This document shows, piece by piece, positions 31,770 through 39,437 of a stretch of DNA of 45,514 bases. The position numbers and the translations under genes are program-made. The notes under the pieces were generated by a model, which was given only the letters and a program-made list of their open reading frames with translations, did not search any database and had not been told where the DNA came from. Every line of letters begins with the position of its first letter. Position 1 is the first letter of the stretch. The stretch is taken from positions 1 through 45,514 of the forward strand of contig SHVA01000019.1 in assembly GCA_009691195.1 (NCBI GenBank), given 5' to 3'. This DNA comes from Solirubrobacterales bacterium. Its GTDB lineage: Bacteria; Actinomycetota; Thermoleophilia; Solirubrobacterales; 70-9.

Positions 31770-33026
31770 GTGGCCGTAGACGTGAAGGAAGTATCGAAGC
31801 TCGACGTTGAGCCCGGCACGTTGCCGGAGAAGATGGCCGCCTGGGTGATCCGGGCCGAGCGCGAGGGCGAGCCGAACGAGGCGTTCCAGGTCGAGGAGGT
31901 CGACGTCCCCGAGCCCGGCGCCTTCGAGGTCATCGTCCGGGTGATGGCCGCGGGGGTCAACTTCAACAACGTCTGGGCTGCGCTGGGCAAGCCCGTCTCG
32001 GTCTTCGGCTACGGCGACCATCCCGAGTACGGCCACCACATCGGCGGCTCCGACGGATCGGGGATCGTCTGGAAGGTCGGCGAGGGCGTCACCCGCTGGG
32101 AGCCCGGTGACGAGGTCGTGATCCATTGCAACCAGGCCTCATACGAGGACGTCGAGGTCCACGGCCTCGACCCCCTTGCGGCCCCGAGCCAGCAGATCTG
32201 GGGCTACGAGACCACCTGGGGCTCCTTCGCCCAGTTCACCAAGGTGCAGGCGCAGCAGCTGCTGCCGCGCCCGCAGAACCTGAGCTGGGCCGAGTCCTCG
32301 GCCTACGGGCTCACCTACTTCACCGCCTACCGGATGCTGATGGACCAGTGCAACGTCCAGGCCGGGCAGAACGTCTTGATCTGGGGCGCGGCCGGCGGCC
32401 TCGGCGTGTTCGCGACCCAGCTCTGCAAGGCGGCGGGCGCAAATGCGGTCGGCGTCGTCTCCTCCGACGAGAAGGGCGAGCTGGTCAAGAAGCTCGGCGC
32501 CGTGGACTACATCAACCGGAACGAGTTCGCCGGGATGATGCGGACGGGCAAGGAGACCCCCGACGAGGAGAAGGCGCGCTTCAAGGAGTCCCGCGGCTTC
32601 GCCAAGCGCGTCAAGGAGATCCTCGGCGAGCCGCCCGACATCGTCTTCGAGCACGTCGGGATGGCCACCTTCCCGACCTCGGTGTTCACGGTCAAGCCCT
32701 TCGGCAAGGTCGTGATCTGCGGCGCCACATCCGGATACACGCTCGACTTCGACGTCCGCTACCTGTGGATGAAGCAGAAGCAGATCATCGGCTCCCACTT
32801 CGCCAACGCCTACGAGTGCATGCGCGCAAACGAGCTGATCAAGGACAGCAAGATCCAGCCCGTCCTCTGGAAGGTGATGGGATTCGACGGGGTCGCCGAG
32901 GCTCACCAGCTCCTCTCCGACAACAAGCACCTCGGGAAGATCTCGATCCTGGTTGGAGCGACCGACGAGGAAGAGGGCAAGACCGAGGACGGCCCCGGTG
33001 CGATCCGGGCGGAAGTCGGGGCTTGA
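31770..33026 (+). CDS. ccr: Crotonyl-CoA carboxylase/reductase
   Basis: This 418-residue enzyme reductively carboxylates crotonyl-CoA to ethylmalonyl-CoA with NADPH and CO2. It belongs to the MDR superfamily. The cofactor motif IWGAAGGLGVFATQL is present, as are IWGYETTWGSFAQF and IIGSHFANAYECM, both part of the CO2/active-site region in characterised Ccr enzymes. The His in GSHFAN is kept, and Tyr takes the place of the Phe reported for the Kitasatospora enzyme. GTG 31770 is preferred because GGAG lies 5-6 nt upstream; ATG 31734 in the same frame would add 12 residues. It is translationally coupled to the next small gene. Ethylmalonyl-CoA mutase is encoded 2.5 kb downstream. Confidence 0.9.
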   Translation: MAVDVKEVSKLDVEPGTLPEKMAAWVIRAEREGEPNEAFQVEEVDVPEPGAFEVIVRVMAAGVNFNNVWAALGKPVSVFGYGDHPEYGHHIGGSDGSGIVWKVGEGVTRWEPGDEVVIHCNQASYEDVEVHGLDPLAAPSQQIWGYETTWGSFAQFTKVQAQQLLPRPQNLSWAESSAYGLTYFTAYRMLMDQCNVQAGQNVLIWGAAGGLGVFATQLCKAAGANAVGVVSSDEKGELVKKLGAVDYINRNEFAGMMRTGKETPDEEKARFKESRGFAKRVKEILGEPPDIVFEHVGMATFPTSVFTVKPFGKVVICGATSGYTLDFDVRYLWMKQKQIIGSHFANAYECMRANELIKDSKIQPVLWKVMGFDGVAEAHQLLSDNKHLGKISILVGATDEEEGKTEDGPGAIRAEVGA

Positions 33027-33322
33027 GCGTGGGCGAGATCTGCTTCATCGACTGGCACGTCCATCCCTTCCGGGCGGAGCGCTGGTACGAAATCTGGGAG
33101 CCCGGCGCCGCCCGGGTGATGTCCTTCGGCGCCAAGTCGTGGTCGCTGACCCGCAGCAAGGACGATCCGCTTCTGTTCCGGCAGGAGTCCAGCTGGGAGA
33201 ACCGCGCCGACTTCGACCGCTACTGGTACAGCGACGAGATCTCCGAGCTCCGCAGGCAGGCGATCAACTACTACAACAAGCCCGTTCTGCCCGCCTGGCA
33301 CGCGCTGCTCGCGAGCGAGTAG
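33023..33322 (+). CDS. Small ABM-like protein coupled to ccr
   Basis: This 99-residue protein starts with TTG at 33023, overlapping the ccr stop as TTGA; GTG 33029 is the alternative. It contains FIDWHVHPFRAERWYEIWEP, SWSLTRSKDDPLLFRQESSW and FDRYWYSDEISELRRQAINY. The strand/helix pattern and single-domain size resemble dimeric alpha+beta barrel (antibiotic biosynthesis monooxygenase-like) proteins. I know no activity for it. Its tight coupling to ccr suggests a helper or linked enzyme. It has no signal peptide. An RTX-type remnant follows within about 20 bp. Confidence 0.75.
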   Translation: MSVGEICFIDWHVHPFRAERWYEIWEPGAARVMSFGAKSWSLTRSKDDPLLFRQESSWENRADFDRYWYSDEISELRRQAINYYNKPVLPAWHALLASE

Positions 33323-33336
33323 CAAGCGCCGCGCCC

Positions 33337-33488
33337 TGCAACCTCGACGTGAACGGCATCGGCGATCTCACCATTCAAGGGGACACCACATCGTGGCCGA
33401 CGGAGGGGCCGGCATCGACGTCCTGGTGGGCGGCAAGGGGCTCGACAAGCTGAAGAGCGGGCCCGGCAAGGACTTCCAGCGGCCCTAG
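33337..33488 (+). pseudogene. Remnant of an RTX-type calcium-binding protein
   Basis: Translation from 33340 in one frame gives NLDVNGIGDLTIQGDTTS, and from 33393 in another frame gives ADGGAGIDVLVGGKGLDKL, then KSGPGKDFQRP and a stop at 33486-33488. These are the tail of a protein like the intact RTX protein encoded 75 bp downstream. The frame change and lack of any start show it is a decayed fragment. Confidence 0.55.
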
Positions 33489-33563
33489 GCGGCCTGGCGC
33501 TGGGCGGCGCCAGCCTGCCGAGCTCAGCGACTTCCGTCGCCTTCCCGTGTTCTGAAGCTTGCA

Positions 33564-34331
33564 ATGAACGACCGACGTTGCCTACCCACCATCCTCCTGG
33601 CCGCCGCGGCGATCTCCGTCTGCGCCCTGGTCACCGCGCCGGCGGCGGGCGCCAAGGCCCGGATCAGCTTCGAGAAGCGGGTGCTGACCGCCAAGGGGGC
33701 CAACAAGGCGGAGCGAATCGTGGTCAGCTGCTCAGAGGACGGCCTCGCAAAGATCAACGGCCACAACCCGAGCGGTGGCGCCGTGCCCTGCTCGAAGGTG
33801 GTCGAGGTGGACGTGCTGGCAGCGGGCGGCAACGACACGGTCGATTGCAGCGGCATCGACGGCCGCTTCGGGCAGGCGCAATTCGAGGACTTCGGCAGCG
33901 GGACGGGCTGCGCGGTCGTCGCCGACGGCGGCGATGACCGCGTCATCGGGGGGAGGCTCGCGCTGAACCTGCTCTACGGCGGCGTCGGCGCCGACCGCCT
34001 TTCCGGCGGCTCCCGAAAGGACGCCCTGGTGGGCAACGCGGGAGGCGACAAGCTGGTCGGAGCAGCCGGCAAGGACCTGCTGCTGGGACTCGACGGCAAC
34101 GACGTGCTTTCTGGAGGGCCCGGCGCCGACAAGCTAAACGGCAACGACGGCGACGACGTCCTCCGCGGGGCGGACGGCTCCGACTTCCTGCGCGGGGGCA
34201 AGGGCATGGACCGCATCTACGGCGACAAGGGACGCGACCGCCTCATCGGCGGCCCGGGCCATGACTTCCTCGACGGCGGGCCCGGCAGGGACCTCTACGC
34301 TGTCAACGACGATCCGCCGGCCCACCCGTAG
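33564..34331 (+). CDS. Secreted RTX (hemolysin-type) calcium-binding repeat protein
   Basis: This 255-residue exported protein has a signal peptide (LLAAAAISVCALVTAPAAGA) and, from about residue 120, repeated nonapeptides of the type GGxGxDxLx. Examples are GGVGADRLSGGSRKD, GDKLVGAAGKDLL, LDGNDVLSGGPGADKLNG, DDVLRGADGSDFLRGG and RDRLIGGPGHDFLDGG. These bind calcium in a beta-roll. Without an adjacent type I secretion system, export through Sec is more likely. A role as a surface or matrix protein is a guess; RTX repeats alone do not prove toxicity. Its stop is one base from the stop of clpS on the opposite strand. Confidence 0.85.
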   Translation: MNDRRCLPTILLAAAAISVCALVTAPAAGAKARISFEKRVLTAKGANKAERIVVSCSEDGLAKINGHNPSGGAVPCSKVVEVDVLAAGGNDTVDCSGIDGRFGQAQFEDFGSGTGCAVVADGGDDRVIGGRLALNLLYGGVGADRLSGGSRKDALVGNAGGDKLVGAAGKDLLLGLDGNDVLSGGPGADKLNGNDGDDVLRGADGSDFLRGGKGMDRIYGDKGRDRLIGGPGHDFLDGGPGRDLYAVNDDPPAHP

Positions 34332-34332
34332 C

Positions 34333-34623
34333 TCAGTGTTGCCCTAGCGGCGCCATCGTCAGGCCCGCACTTCCCAGCTGCTCCCAGTAGTGCTCGGCCG
34401 GCTCGCGAGGGCCCGTCCAGACGGCTGCCCGGCCCGAGCCGTGGATCCGGTCCGCGATCGAGTAGCCGCCGTCGAGGCTGATGCCGGGGATGATCCTCGC
34501 CAGCGTCTTCGCGACGTGGTCGAAGGTGTTGTGATCGTCGTTGAGGACGATCACCATCCAGTTGCCGCCCAACCCCGAACCGGGGTCGGCAGCCTTGGGC
34601 CGCTCAACGGTGGTGGTTGACAT
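34333..34623 (-). CDS. clpS: ClpS adaptor protein
   Basis: This 96-residue adaptor delivers N-degron substrates to the ClpAP/ClpCP protease. The family core is NWMVIVLNDDHNTFDHVAKT, where NDDHNTF is the signature that binds N-terminal residues, and it is followed by the C-terminal helix-strand pattern AEHYWEQLGSAGLTMAPL. The unstructured N-terminal 20 residues fit the family. No Clp ATPase is in the window. The gene is convergent with the RTX gene. The ATG at 34623 is the first in frame before the core. Confidence 0.88.
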   Translation of the reverse strand: MSTTTVERPKAADPGSGLGGNWMVIVLNDDHNTFDHVAKTLARIIPGISLDGGYSIADRIHGSGRAAVWTGPREPAEHYWEQLGSAGLTMAPLGQH

Positions 34624-34713
34624 CGAGGCGGGGCTGAAGATAGAGGCTGGAAGCTGAGAGGAGCGCGCGTCGGAAGTCGGCGCAAGGCCTCGCCCACCCT
34701 CGCCTGGAAGCGG

Positions 34714-35418
34714 CTAGAAGGGGCTGGGAACGCGAACTGCGACGTTGTCGAATGCACCGACGGCGTTCTTGGCGGAGGCGTTGCCCTTGGCGCCGAGCAG
34801 GAGCACGGTGCGGCGGCCCGCGGGCTGGTTGCCGGCGGTGTCCTTGGCGTTGAGCTTGACCTTGCGGTTAATCGCCACCCGCACGCGGACGTCGGAACCC
34901 TCCTTGAAGGCCCGCAGAACCAGGTCGTTCGGCTTTCCGGCCGCCGGCCTGATGCACTTGCAGGGGCCGGAGGCGAACAGCGCCGAGCCGCCCGACCCCT
35001 TGGCGTCGCGGAAGACCTGCCACTTCTGGACTCCCGGCAGGATGCGCAGCTCATAGCCCTCGTTGTCGCTCTGGCGAACGGCCACCCCGAGGTAGATCTT
35101 CTTGCGGAGCTTGGCGGGGGTCGTGCCGGTCAGGTTGGTCGAGGCGGACATCTCAAGGCTGGCCCCTCTGCTGGAGGAGTCGGCGACGACCGAGCTGCGG
35201 TAGCCGCAGGCGTTGGTGCCCTGCCCGACGGTGACGCCCATGGAGTCTCCCCCGCGCAGCTTCTTTTCACACTTGGAGCCCTTGACCTTCGCGAACGAGT
35301 CCACGTCGGCCGACGAGGAGAAGCGGTAGAAGGCGATCGTCACGGGCCCGGCCATGGCTACGCCGGCCACGCCCAGGACTGTGGCTGCGATTACGAGGGC
35401 TGTCAGTTTGAGGCGCAT
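34714..35418 (-). CDS. Secreted protein of unknown function, probable beta-sandwich
   Basis: This 234-residue exported protein has a clear signal peptide (LTALVIAATVLGVAGVAMAG, residues 5-24). The mature sequence alternates short strands (KIYLGVAVRQSDNEGYELRI, KVKLNAKDTAGNQPAGRRTV) and ends VAVRVPSPF, in the style of a concanavalin/LamG-like fold. Paired cysteines (SKCEKK, NACGYR, PCKCIRP) could stabilise it. I do not recognise a named family. It is divergent from the ethylmalonyl-CoA mutase gene, with 109 bp between the starts. Confidence 0.7.
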   Translation of the reverse strand: MRLKLTALVIAATVLGVAGVAMAGPVTIAFYRFSSSADVDSFAKVKGSKCEKKLRGGDSMGVTVGQGTNACGYRSSVVADSSSRGASLEMSASTNLTGTTPAKLRKKIYLGVAVRQSDNEGYELRILPGVQKWQVFRDAKGSGGSALFASGPCKCIRPAAGKPNDLVLRAFKEGSDVRVRVAINRKVKLNAKDTAGNQPAGRRTVLLLGAKGNASAKNAVGAFDNVAVRVPSPF

Positions 35419-35514
35419 ATTCGGTGCGTGAGAGTAGCCGGGATCGGCCTACTGGAATGCAAGAACACACTCCACGGCGGATAGGTGCGGCCTCAGCAGG
35501 CGTCCTGATCCACG

Positions 35515-35520
35515 TACCAT
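35515..35520 (+). promoter_or_regulatory. Candidate -10 box of a leaderless mRNA (ecm)
   Basis: TACCAT ends 7 nt before the ATG at 35528, with no Shine-Dalgarno between. Confidence 0.4.
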
Positions 35521-35527
35521 TGGCGAC

Positions 35528-37528
35528 ATGAGCGACCACCGCCTGCCCGAGCGCGATCGGCCGTGGGTGATGCGCACCTACGCGGGCCACTCCGACGCCC
35601 GGCGCTCCAATGAGCTCTACCGCGGCAACCTCGCCAAGGGGCAGACGGGGCTCTCTATCGCCTTCGACCTGCCCACCCAGACCGGCTACGACCCCGACGC
35701 CGAGCTCGCCCGCGGCGAGGTCGGCAAGGTGGGCGTCTCGATCGTCCACAAGGGCGACATGCACGCACTGCTCGACGGGATCCCGCTCGGCGAGATGAAC
35801 ACGTCGATGACAATCAACGCCACGGCCGCCTGGCTGCTCGCCCTCTACGCAACGGTCGCCGAGGAGACGGGCGTCGAGCGCTCCGCCCTCGCCGGCACGA
35901 CCCAGAACGACATCATCAAGGAGTTCCTGGCCCGCGGCACCTACGCCTTCCCGCCGGCGCCCTCGATGCGACTGATCGCAGACATGGTGGCCTTCACCGT
36001 CAACGAGATCCCGAAGTGGAACCCGATCAACGTCTGCTCCTACCACCTCCAGGAGGCGGGGGCTACGCCCGTCCAGGAGGCAGCGTACGCGCTCAGCACC
36101 GCGATCGCGGTGCTCGATGAGGTCAAGGCCCGGGGCCAGGTCGCCGAGGAGGACTTCCCCAGGGTCTTCGGCCGGATCTCGTTCTTCGTCAACGCCGGCG
36201 TCAGGTTCATCGAGGAGCACGCGAAGCTGCGCGCGATGACCGGCCTCTGGGAGCAGATCGGCCGTGAGCGCTACGGGGTCACCGAGCCCAAGTTCCTCAG
36301 GCTGCGCTACGGGGTCCAGGTCAATTCCCTGGGCTTGACCGAGTCCCAGCCCGAGAACAACGTCCCGAGGATCGTGCTCGAGGCCCTCGCCGTGACGCTG
36401 GGGCGCGACGCCCGGGCGCGCGCGATCCAGCTCCCGGCGTGGAACGAGGCCCTTGGCCTCCCCCGCCCCTGGGACCAGCAGTGGAGCCTTCGCATCCAAC
36501 AGATCCTCGCCAATGAGACCGACCTCCTCGACTACCCCGACATCTTCGAAGGCTCGAAGGTGATGGAGGGCCTGAGCGACGAGCTCGCCGAGGGCGCCCG
36601 CGCCGAGATGAAGACCGTGGCCGAGCACGGCGGCGCGGTCGAGGCCGTCCCGTACATGAAGGCTCAGCTGGTCGAGTCCAACCGCGAGCGGCTCGCCAAG
36701 ATCGAGCGCGGCGAGATCACCGTCGTCGGCCAGAATGAGTTCACCTCCACGGAGGACTCGCCGCTGACGACCGGCGAGAACGGAGGCATCCTCAGCCCTG
36801 ACCCCGAGGTCGAGCGCGAGCGGATCGAGGCGCTGAAGGAGTGGCGCTCCGAGCGCGACCAGGCCGCCGTGGACGCCGCACTGGCCCAGCTCGCGGTCGC
36901 CGCGGCCGACGAGAGCGCGAACATCATGCCCGCGACGATCGAGGCGGCCCGGGCGGGCGCCACGACCGGTGAGTGGGCAGCGACCCTGCGCGAGACCTTC
37001 GGCGACTACCGGGGCCCGACGGGCGTAGGCGGCGCCCCCCAGAGCTCGAACGGCGAGCTTCTCGACGCCGCCAAGGCCGAGGTTGCCGCCGCGGCCAAGC
37101 GGCTGGGCCACCCGATCCGGATCCTGGTCGCCAAGCCGGGCCTGGACGGGCACTCCAACGGCGCCGAGCAGATCGCCGTGCGTGCCCGGGACGTCGGCAT
37201 GGAGGTCGTCTACCAGGGCATCCGGCTGACCCCCGAGGAGATAGCGGCCTCGGCCGTGCAGGAGGACGTGGACGTGATCGGCCTCTCGATTCTCTCCGGC
37301 TCGCACCTGGAGCTGGTCCCGCGAGTGGTAGGACTGCTTCGCGCCGAGGGCTCGGAGATTCCGGTGATCGTCGGGGGGATCATCCCGCCGGCTCACGAGT
37401 CCGTCCTGCGAGAGGCGGGCGTCGTCCGCGTCTACACGCCCAAGGACTTCGAGATCAACCGGATCATGGCCGACATCGCCGAGCTCGTCGCCGAGCGTGC
37501 CGACGTCGCCGAGTCAGCTCACGCCTAG
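35528..37528 (+). CDS. ecm: Ethylmalonyl-CoA mutase (B12-dependent mutase family)
   Basis: This 666-residue coenzyme-B12 mutase converts ethylmalonyl-CoA to methylsuccinyl-CoA. The catalytic barrel carries RTYAGHSDARRSNELYRGNL, GLSIAFDLPTQTGYDPD and LGEMNTSMTINATAAWLLAL. The B12-binding domain (about residues 525-660) carries GLDGHSNGAEQIA, the DxHxxG motif, and VDVIGLSILSGSH. The single-chain layout with both domains and the YRGNLAKGQTGLSIAFDLP start match ethylmalonyl-CoA mutases I know; ccr 2.5 kb away supports that choice over methylmalonyl-CoA mutase. Its last 15 bp overlap the end of the convergent membrane-protein gene. Confidence 0.88.
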   Translation: MSDHRLPERDRPWVMRTYAGHSDARRSNELYRGNLAKGQTGLSIAFDLPTQTGYDPDAELARGEVGKVGVSIVHKGDMHALLDGIPLGEMNTSMTINATAAWLLALYATVAEETGVERSALAGTTQNDIIKEFLARGTYAFPPAPSMRLIADMVAFTVNEIPKWNPINVCSYHLQEAGATPVQEAAYALSTAIAVLDEVKARGQVAEEDFPRVFGRISFFVNAGVRFIEEHAKLRAMTGLWEQIGRERYGVTEPKFLRLRYGVQVNSLGLTESQPENNVPRIVLEALAVTLGRDARARAIQLPAWNEALGLPRPWDQQWSLRIQQILANETDLLDYPDIFEGSKVMEGLSDELAEGARAEMKTVAEHGGAVEAVPYMKAQLVESNRERLAKIERGEITVVGQNEFTSTEDSPLTTGENGGILSPDPEVERERIEALKEWRSERDQAAVDAALAQLAVAAADESANIMPATIEAARAGATTGEWAATLRETFGDYRGPTGVGGAPQSSNGELLDAAKAEVAAAAKRLGHPIRILVAKPGLDGHSNGAEQIAVRARDVGMEVVYQGIRLTPEEIAASAVQEDVDVIGLSILSGSHLELVPRVVGLLRAEGSEIPVIVGGIIPPAHESVLREAGVVRVYTPKDFEINRIMADIAELVAERADVAESAHA

Positions 37529-38794
37529 CGCCGCGCGTAGCCGCGGGTAGCGCTCGAACAGAGCGAAGCAGGCCAACAGGACGCCCAGCACGGCCCCCGC
37601 CGCCACGGTCACGTACTCGAAGCGGTACTGGGCGATGATTAATGTGAAAAAGTGCCCGAGCTGGAACGACAGCATCGCCAGCCCAAGCGATCCCGCGACC
37701 ACGAGTGGCGGCGGCCTTCCCGGCCTGATGAAGACGAATGCGGCCAGGACGCACACCGCCAGGTAGATCCAGACACGATGGATGATCGTGCCGTCCAGAT
37801 CGTCGTTCGAAAACAGGGCGAGATAGTCGACGGCAACCTCGTCCTCCTCCGGGTTCTTGAGCACAAAGCGCTGGTCGTTGGGGTCTATCCCTGGGTGGTA
37901 GACGACCTGCGCCGTCCGGGTGACGCCCAGATTGTCGAGAAGGAGGTCGGCGCGGGTGTCGAGGTAGGTGGCCGGATCATCGCGAATGCTCGCCCACCAG
38001 CTCGTGCGCGTGACCTCGCCGACCTTCTCGCCCTTGTGGTCAGCGATCCCCTTGAGGTCAGCCTCGTAGAGAAACTCCTCCGGAGCATCGCTCCGTACTC
38101 CGACCGCTTCGTTAAGCAGGAGCTGGCTGCCGATGCATCCCAGGCAGATCGCCAACCCGGCCGATCCCGCCGCTACCACGCGAAGTGCCCAGCCCCAGCC
38201 CGACCAGATCCCTCGGATCCGCGGCGCCCAGGGAAGCGCCAGCACGGCGCCGACGCCGAAGGCCACGAACATGGCGCCACCGGCGTTCTGGCGCGTCGCC
38301 ACGCAGAGCCAGGCGGCTGCGAGGGCGGCTACCAGAAGCGCCACGCGACCTCTCCCCTCTCGCTTGGAGGCCTCGACGAGCAGCCCGAAGCTGAGCAGCA
38401 GCAGCGCCGCGAACCAGGTGTCGCGCGTGACCGTTCCCAAGTAGCCGAGGAGCTGGGGCGTGAGCGCTATGACCGAGGCTGCGCTCGCGGCGGCGAGCGG
38501 CCGCAGCATCGAGCGAAGGACCAGGAAGGACCCGATCACGAACGTCAGGGCCGTGGCGCTCAGCGCCCAGCCCGCCCCGATGCCGAGTGGCCAGACGAGG
38601 CTCCAGATCCACTGCAGCACGGGCGAGTGCTTGTTGGTGATGTCACCGGTGCGCACCTGTTGCAGCTGGTACAGCGTGTCGGCGTTCATGTGGCCGGGCC
38701 AGAAGCAGACGCTGACCACGACCCAGGGGATGGCCAGGACCAGGGCGGTGGCCGCCCATTCCCAACGAGGATTTGATTCGCCGCGACCGTTCAC
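37514..38794 (-). CDS. Multi-pass membrane protein, GT-C glycosyltransferase-like
   Basis: This 426-residue integral membrane protein has about ten hydrophobic segments, starting at residues 13-32 (AATALVLAIPWVVVSVCFWP). The loop after the first segment, PGHMNADTLYQLQQVRTGDI, holds an Asp typical of GT-C enzymes that use lipid-linked sugar donors. A large extracytoplasmic loop (about 230-320) reads DAPEEFLYEADLKGIADHKG and continues. Fold and the Asp suggest a glycosyltransferase, but no signature fixes substrate. It starts with GTG at 38794 and converges on ecm with a 15-bp overlap. Confidence 0.7.
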   Translation of the reverse strand: MNGRGESNPRWEWAATALVLAIPWVVVSVCFWPGHMNADTLYQLQQVRTGDITNKHSPVLQWIWSLVWPLGIGAGWALSATALTFVIGSFLVLRSMLRPLAAASAASVIALTPQLLGYLGTVTRDTWFAALLLLSFGLLVEASKREGRGRVALLVAALAAAWLCVATRQNAGGAMFVAFGVGAVLALPWAPRIRGIWSGWGWALRVVAAGSAGLAICLGCIGSQLLLNEAVGVRSDAPEEFLYEADLKGIADHKGEKVGEVTRTSWWASIRDDPATYLDTRADLLLDNLGVTRTAQVVYHPGIDPNDQRFVLKNPEEDEVAVDYLALFSNDDLDGTIIHRVWIYLAVCVLAAFVFIRPGRPPPLVVAGSLGLAMLSFQLGHFFTLIIAQYRFEYVTVAAGAVLGVLLACFALFERYPRLRAALGVS

Positions 38795-38870
38795 AGAGAG
38801 CGGAAGGGTACGCGGGGCGCTGGCCGTCCCGCCCGGAGTTCGGACAGGGCCGGACTACCCTGTGGAGGGG

Positions 38871-39437
38871 ATGGATTCGATGAACGGGGATCAGAGCGCG
38901 TGGCTGCGCTGCTACCGCTGCTGGGCTCGAGACCTTGAGGTCCAGCTTCACCACGACGCGATCCTGCGGATCGACCCCGAGACCGGTTCTCCGGCCGAAC
39001 GACTGGATGAAGTCCAGGAAGCGGTGGTGCAGTGCCTGCGTTGCCTGCACGACCAGCCCCATTTGACGATTCGCGAGGACAAGGTGGTGCCGATCGAGGA
39101 CCGCTGGGAGCGGATGGTCGCCGGGACGCCCTGGGTCGCCTCGTGCACCGTCACGGTCGACCAGGACCAGGTCGAGACCTGCTCGGGCCCCGAGGCGACC
39201 GAGGCGCTCACCTACGGCGCCTTCGGTGACGCAGGGACCCGTGAGTTCTTCACGCACGTCCGCTTCCACAAGCACGACGAGGAGCGGATCGTCATCCACC
39301 TCCTGGTTGAGCTCTACGCCCGGGCGCCCGATGAGGCGACCGAGGTACTCGAGGGTGCCGCACGCGGGACGCTTGAGATCACCTCACTGGCCGAGGAGTC
39401 ACGCCCGCCGGCCCACGCGCCCGACGAGGCGCACTAA
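38871..39437 (+). CDS. Hypothetical protein with two CxxC pairs
   Basis: This 188-residue soluble protein contains CYRCW near residue 16 and CLRCLH near 60, a spacing that could make a zinc ribbon. FFTHVRFHKHDEERIVIHLL follows in the second half. I recognise no family. TACCCT (38856-38861) ends 9 nt before the ATG. A second ATG three codons on is also possible. The final four bases overlap the stop of the convergent CSLREA/RTX gene (shared CTAA). Confidence 0.65.
   Translation: MDSMNGDQSAWLRCYRCWARDLEVQLHHDAILRIDPETGSPAERLDEVQEAVVQCLRCLHDQPHLTIREDKVVPIEDRWERMVAGTPWVASCTVTVDQDQVETCSGPEATEALTYGAFGDAGTREFFTHVRFHKHDEERIVIHLLVELYARAPDEATEVLEGAARGTLEITSLAEESRPPAHAPDEAH

Noticed and set aside
31704-32126. 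Upstream extension of the phospholipase D-like protein
   Set aside because: It would overlap ccr on the other strand for over 350 bp with no domain match; ATG 31703 precedes the first conserved region.
33564-34331. RTX toxin
   Set aside because: Only calcium-binding nonapeptides and a Sec-type signal peptide are seen; there is no pore-forming or enzymatic domain and no type I secretion genes.
35419-35527. Possible B12 riboswitch ahead of the mutase gene
   Set aside because: No B12-box-like conserved core is visible and the candidate -10 box lies 7 nt before the ATG, leaving no leader for one.
35267-37396. Long open frame (about 700 codons) antisense to the ethylmalonyl-CoA mutase
   Set aside because: Same GC-driven effect; no recognisable motif, and it crosses the divergent promoter region and another gene.
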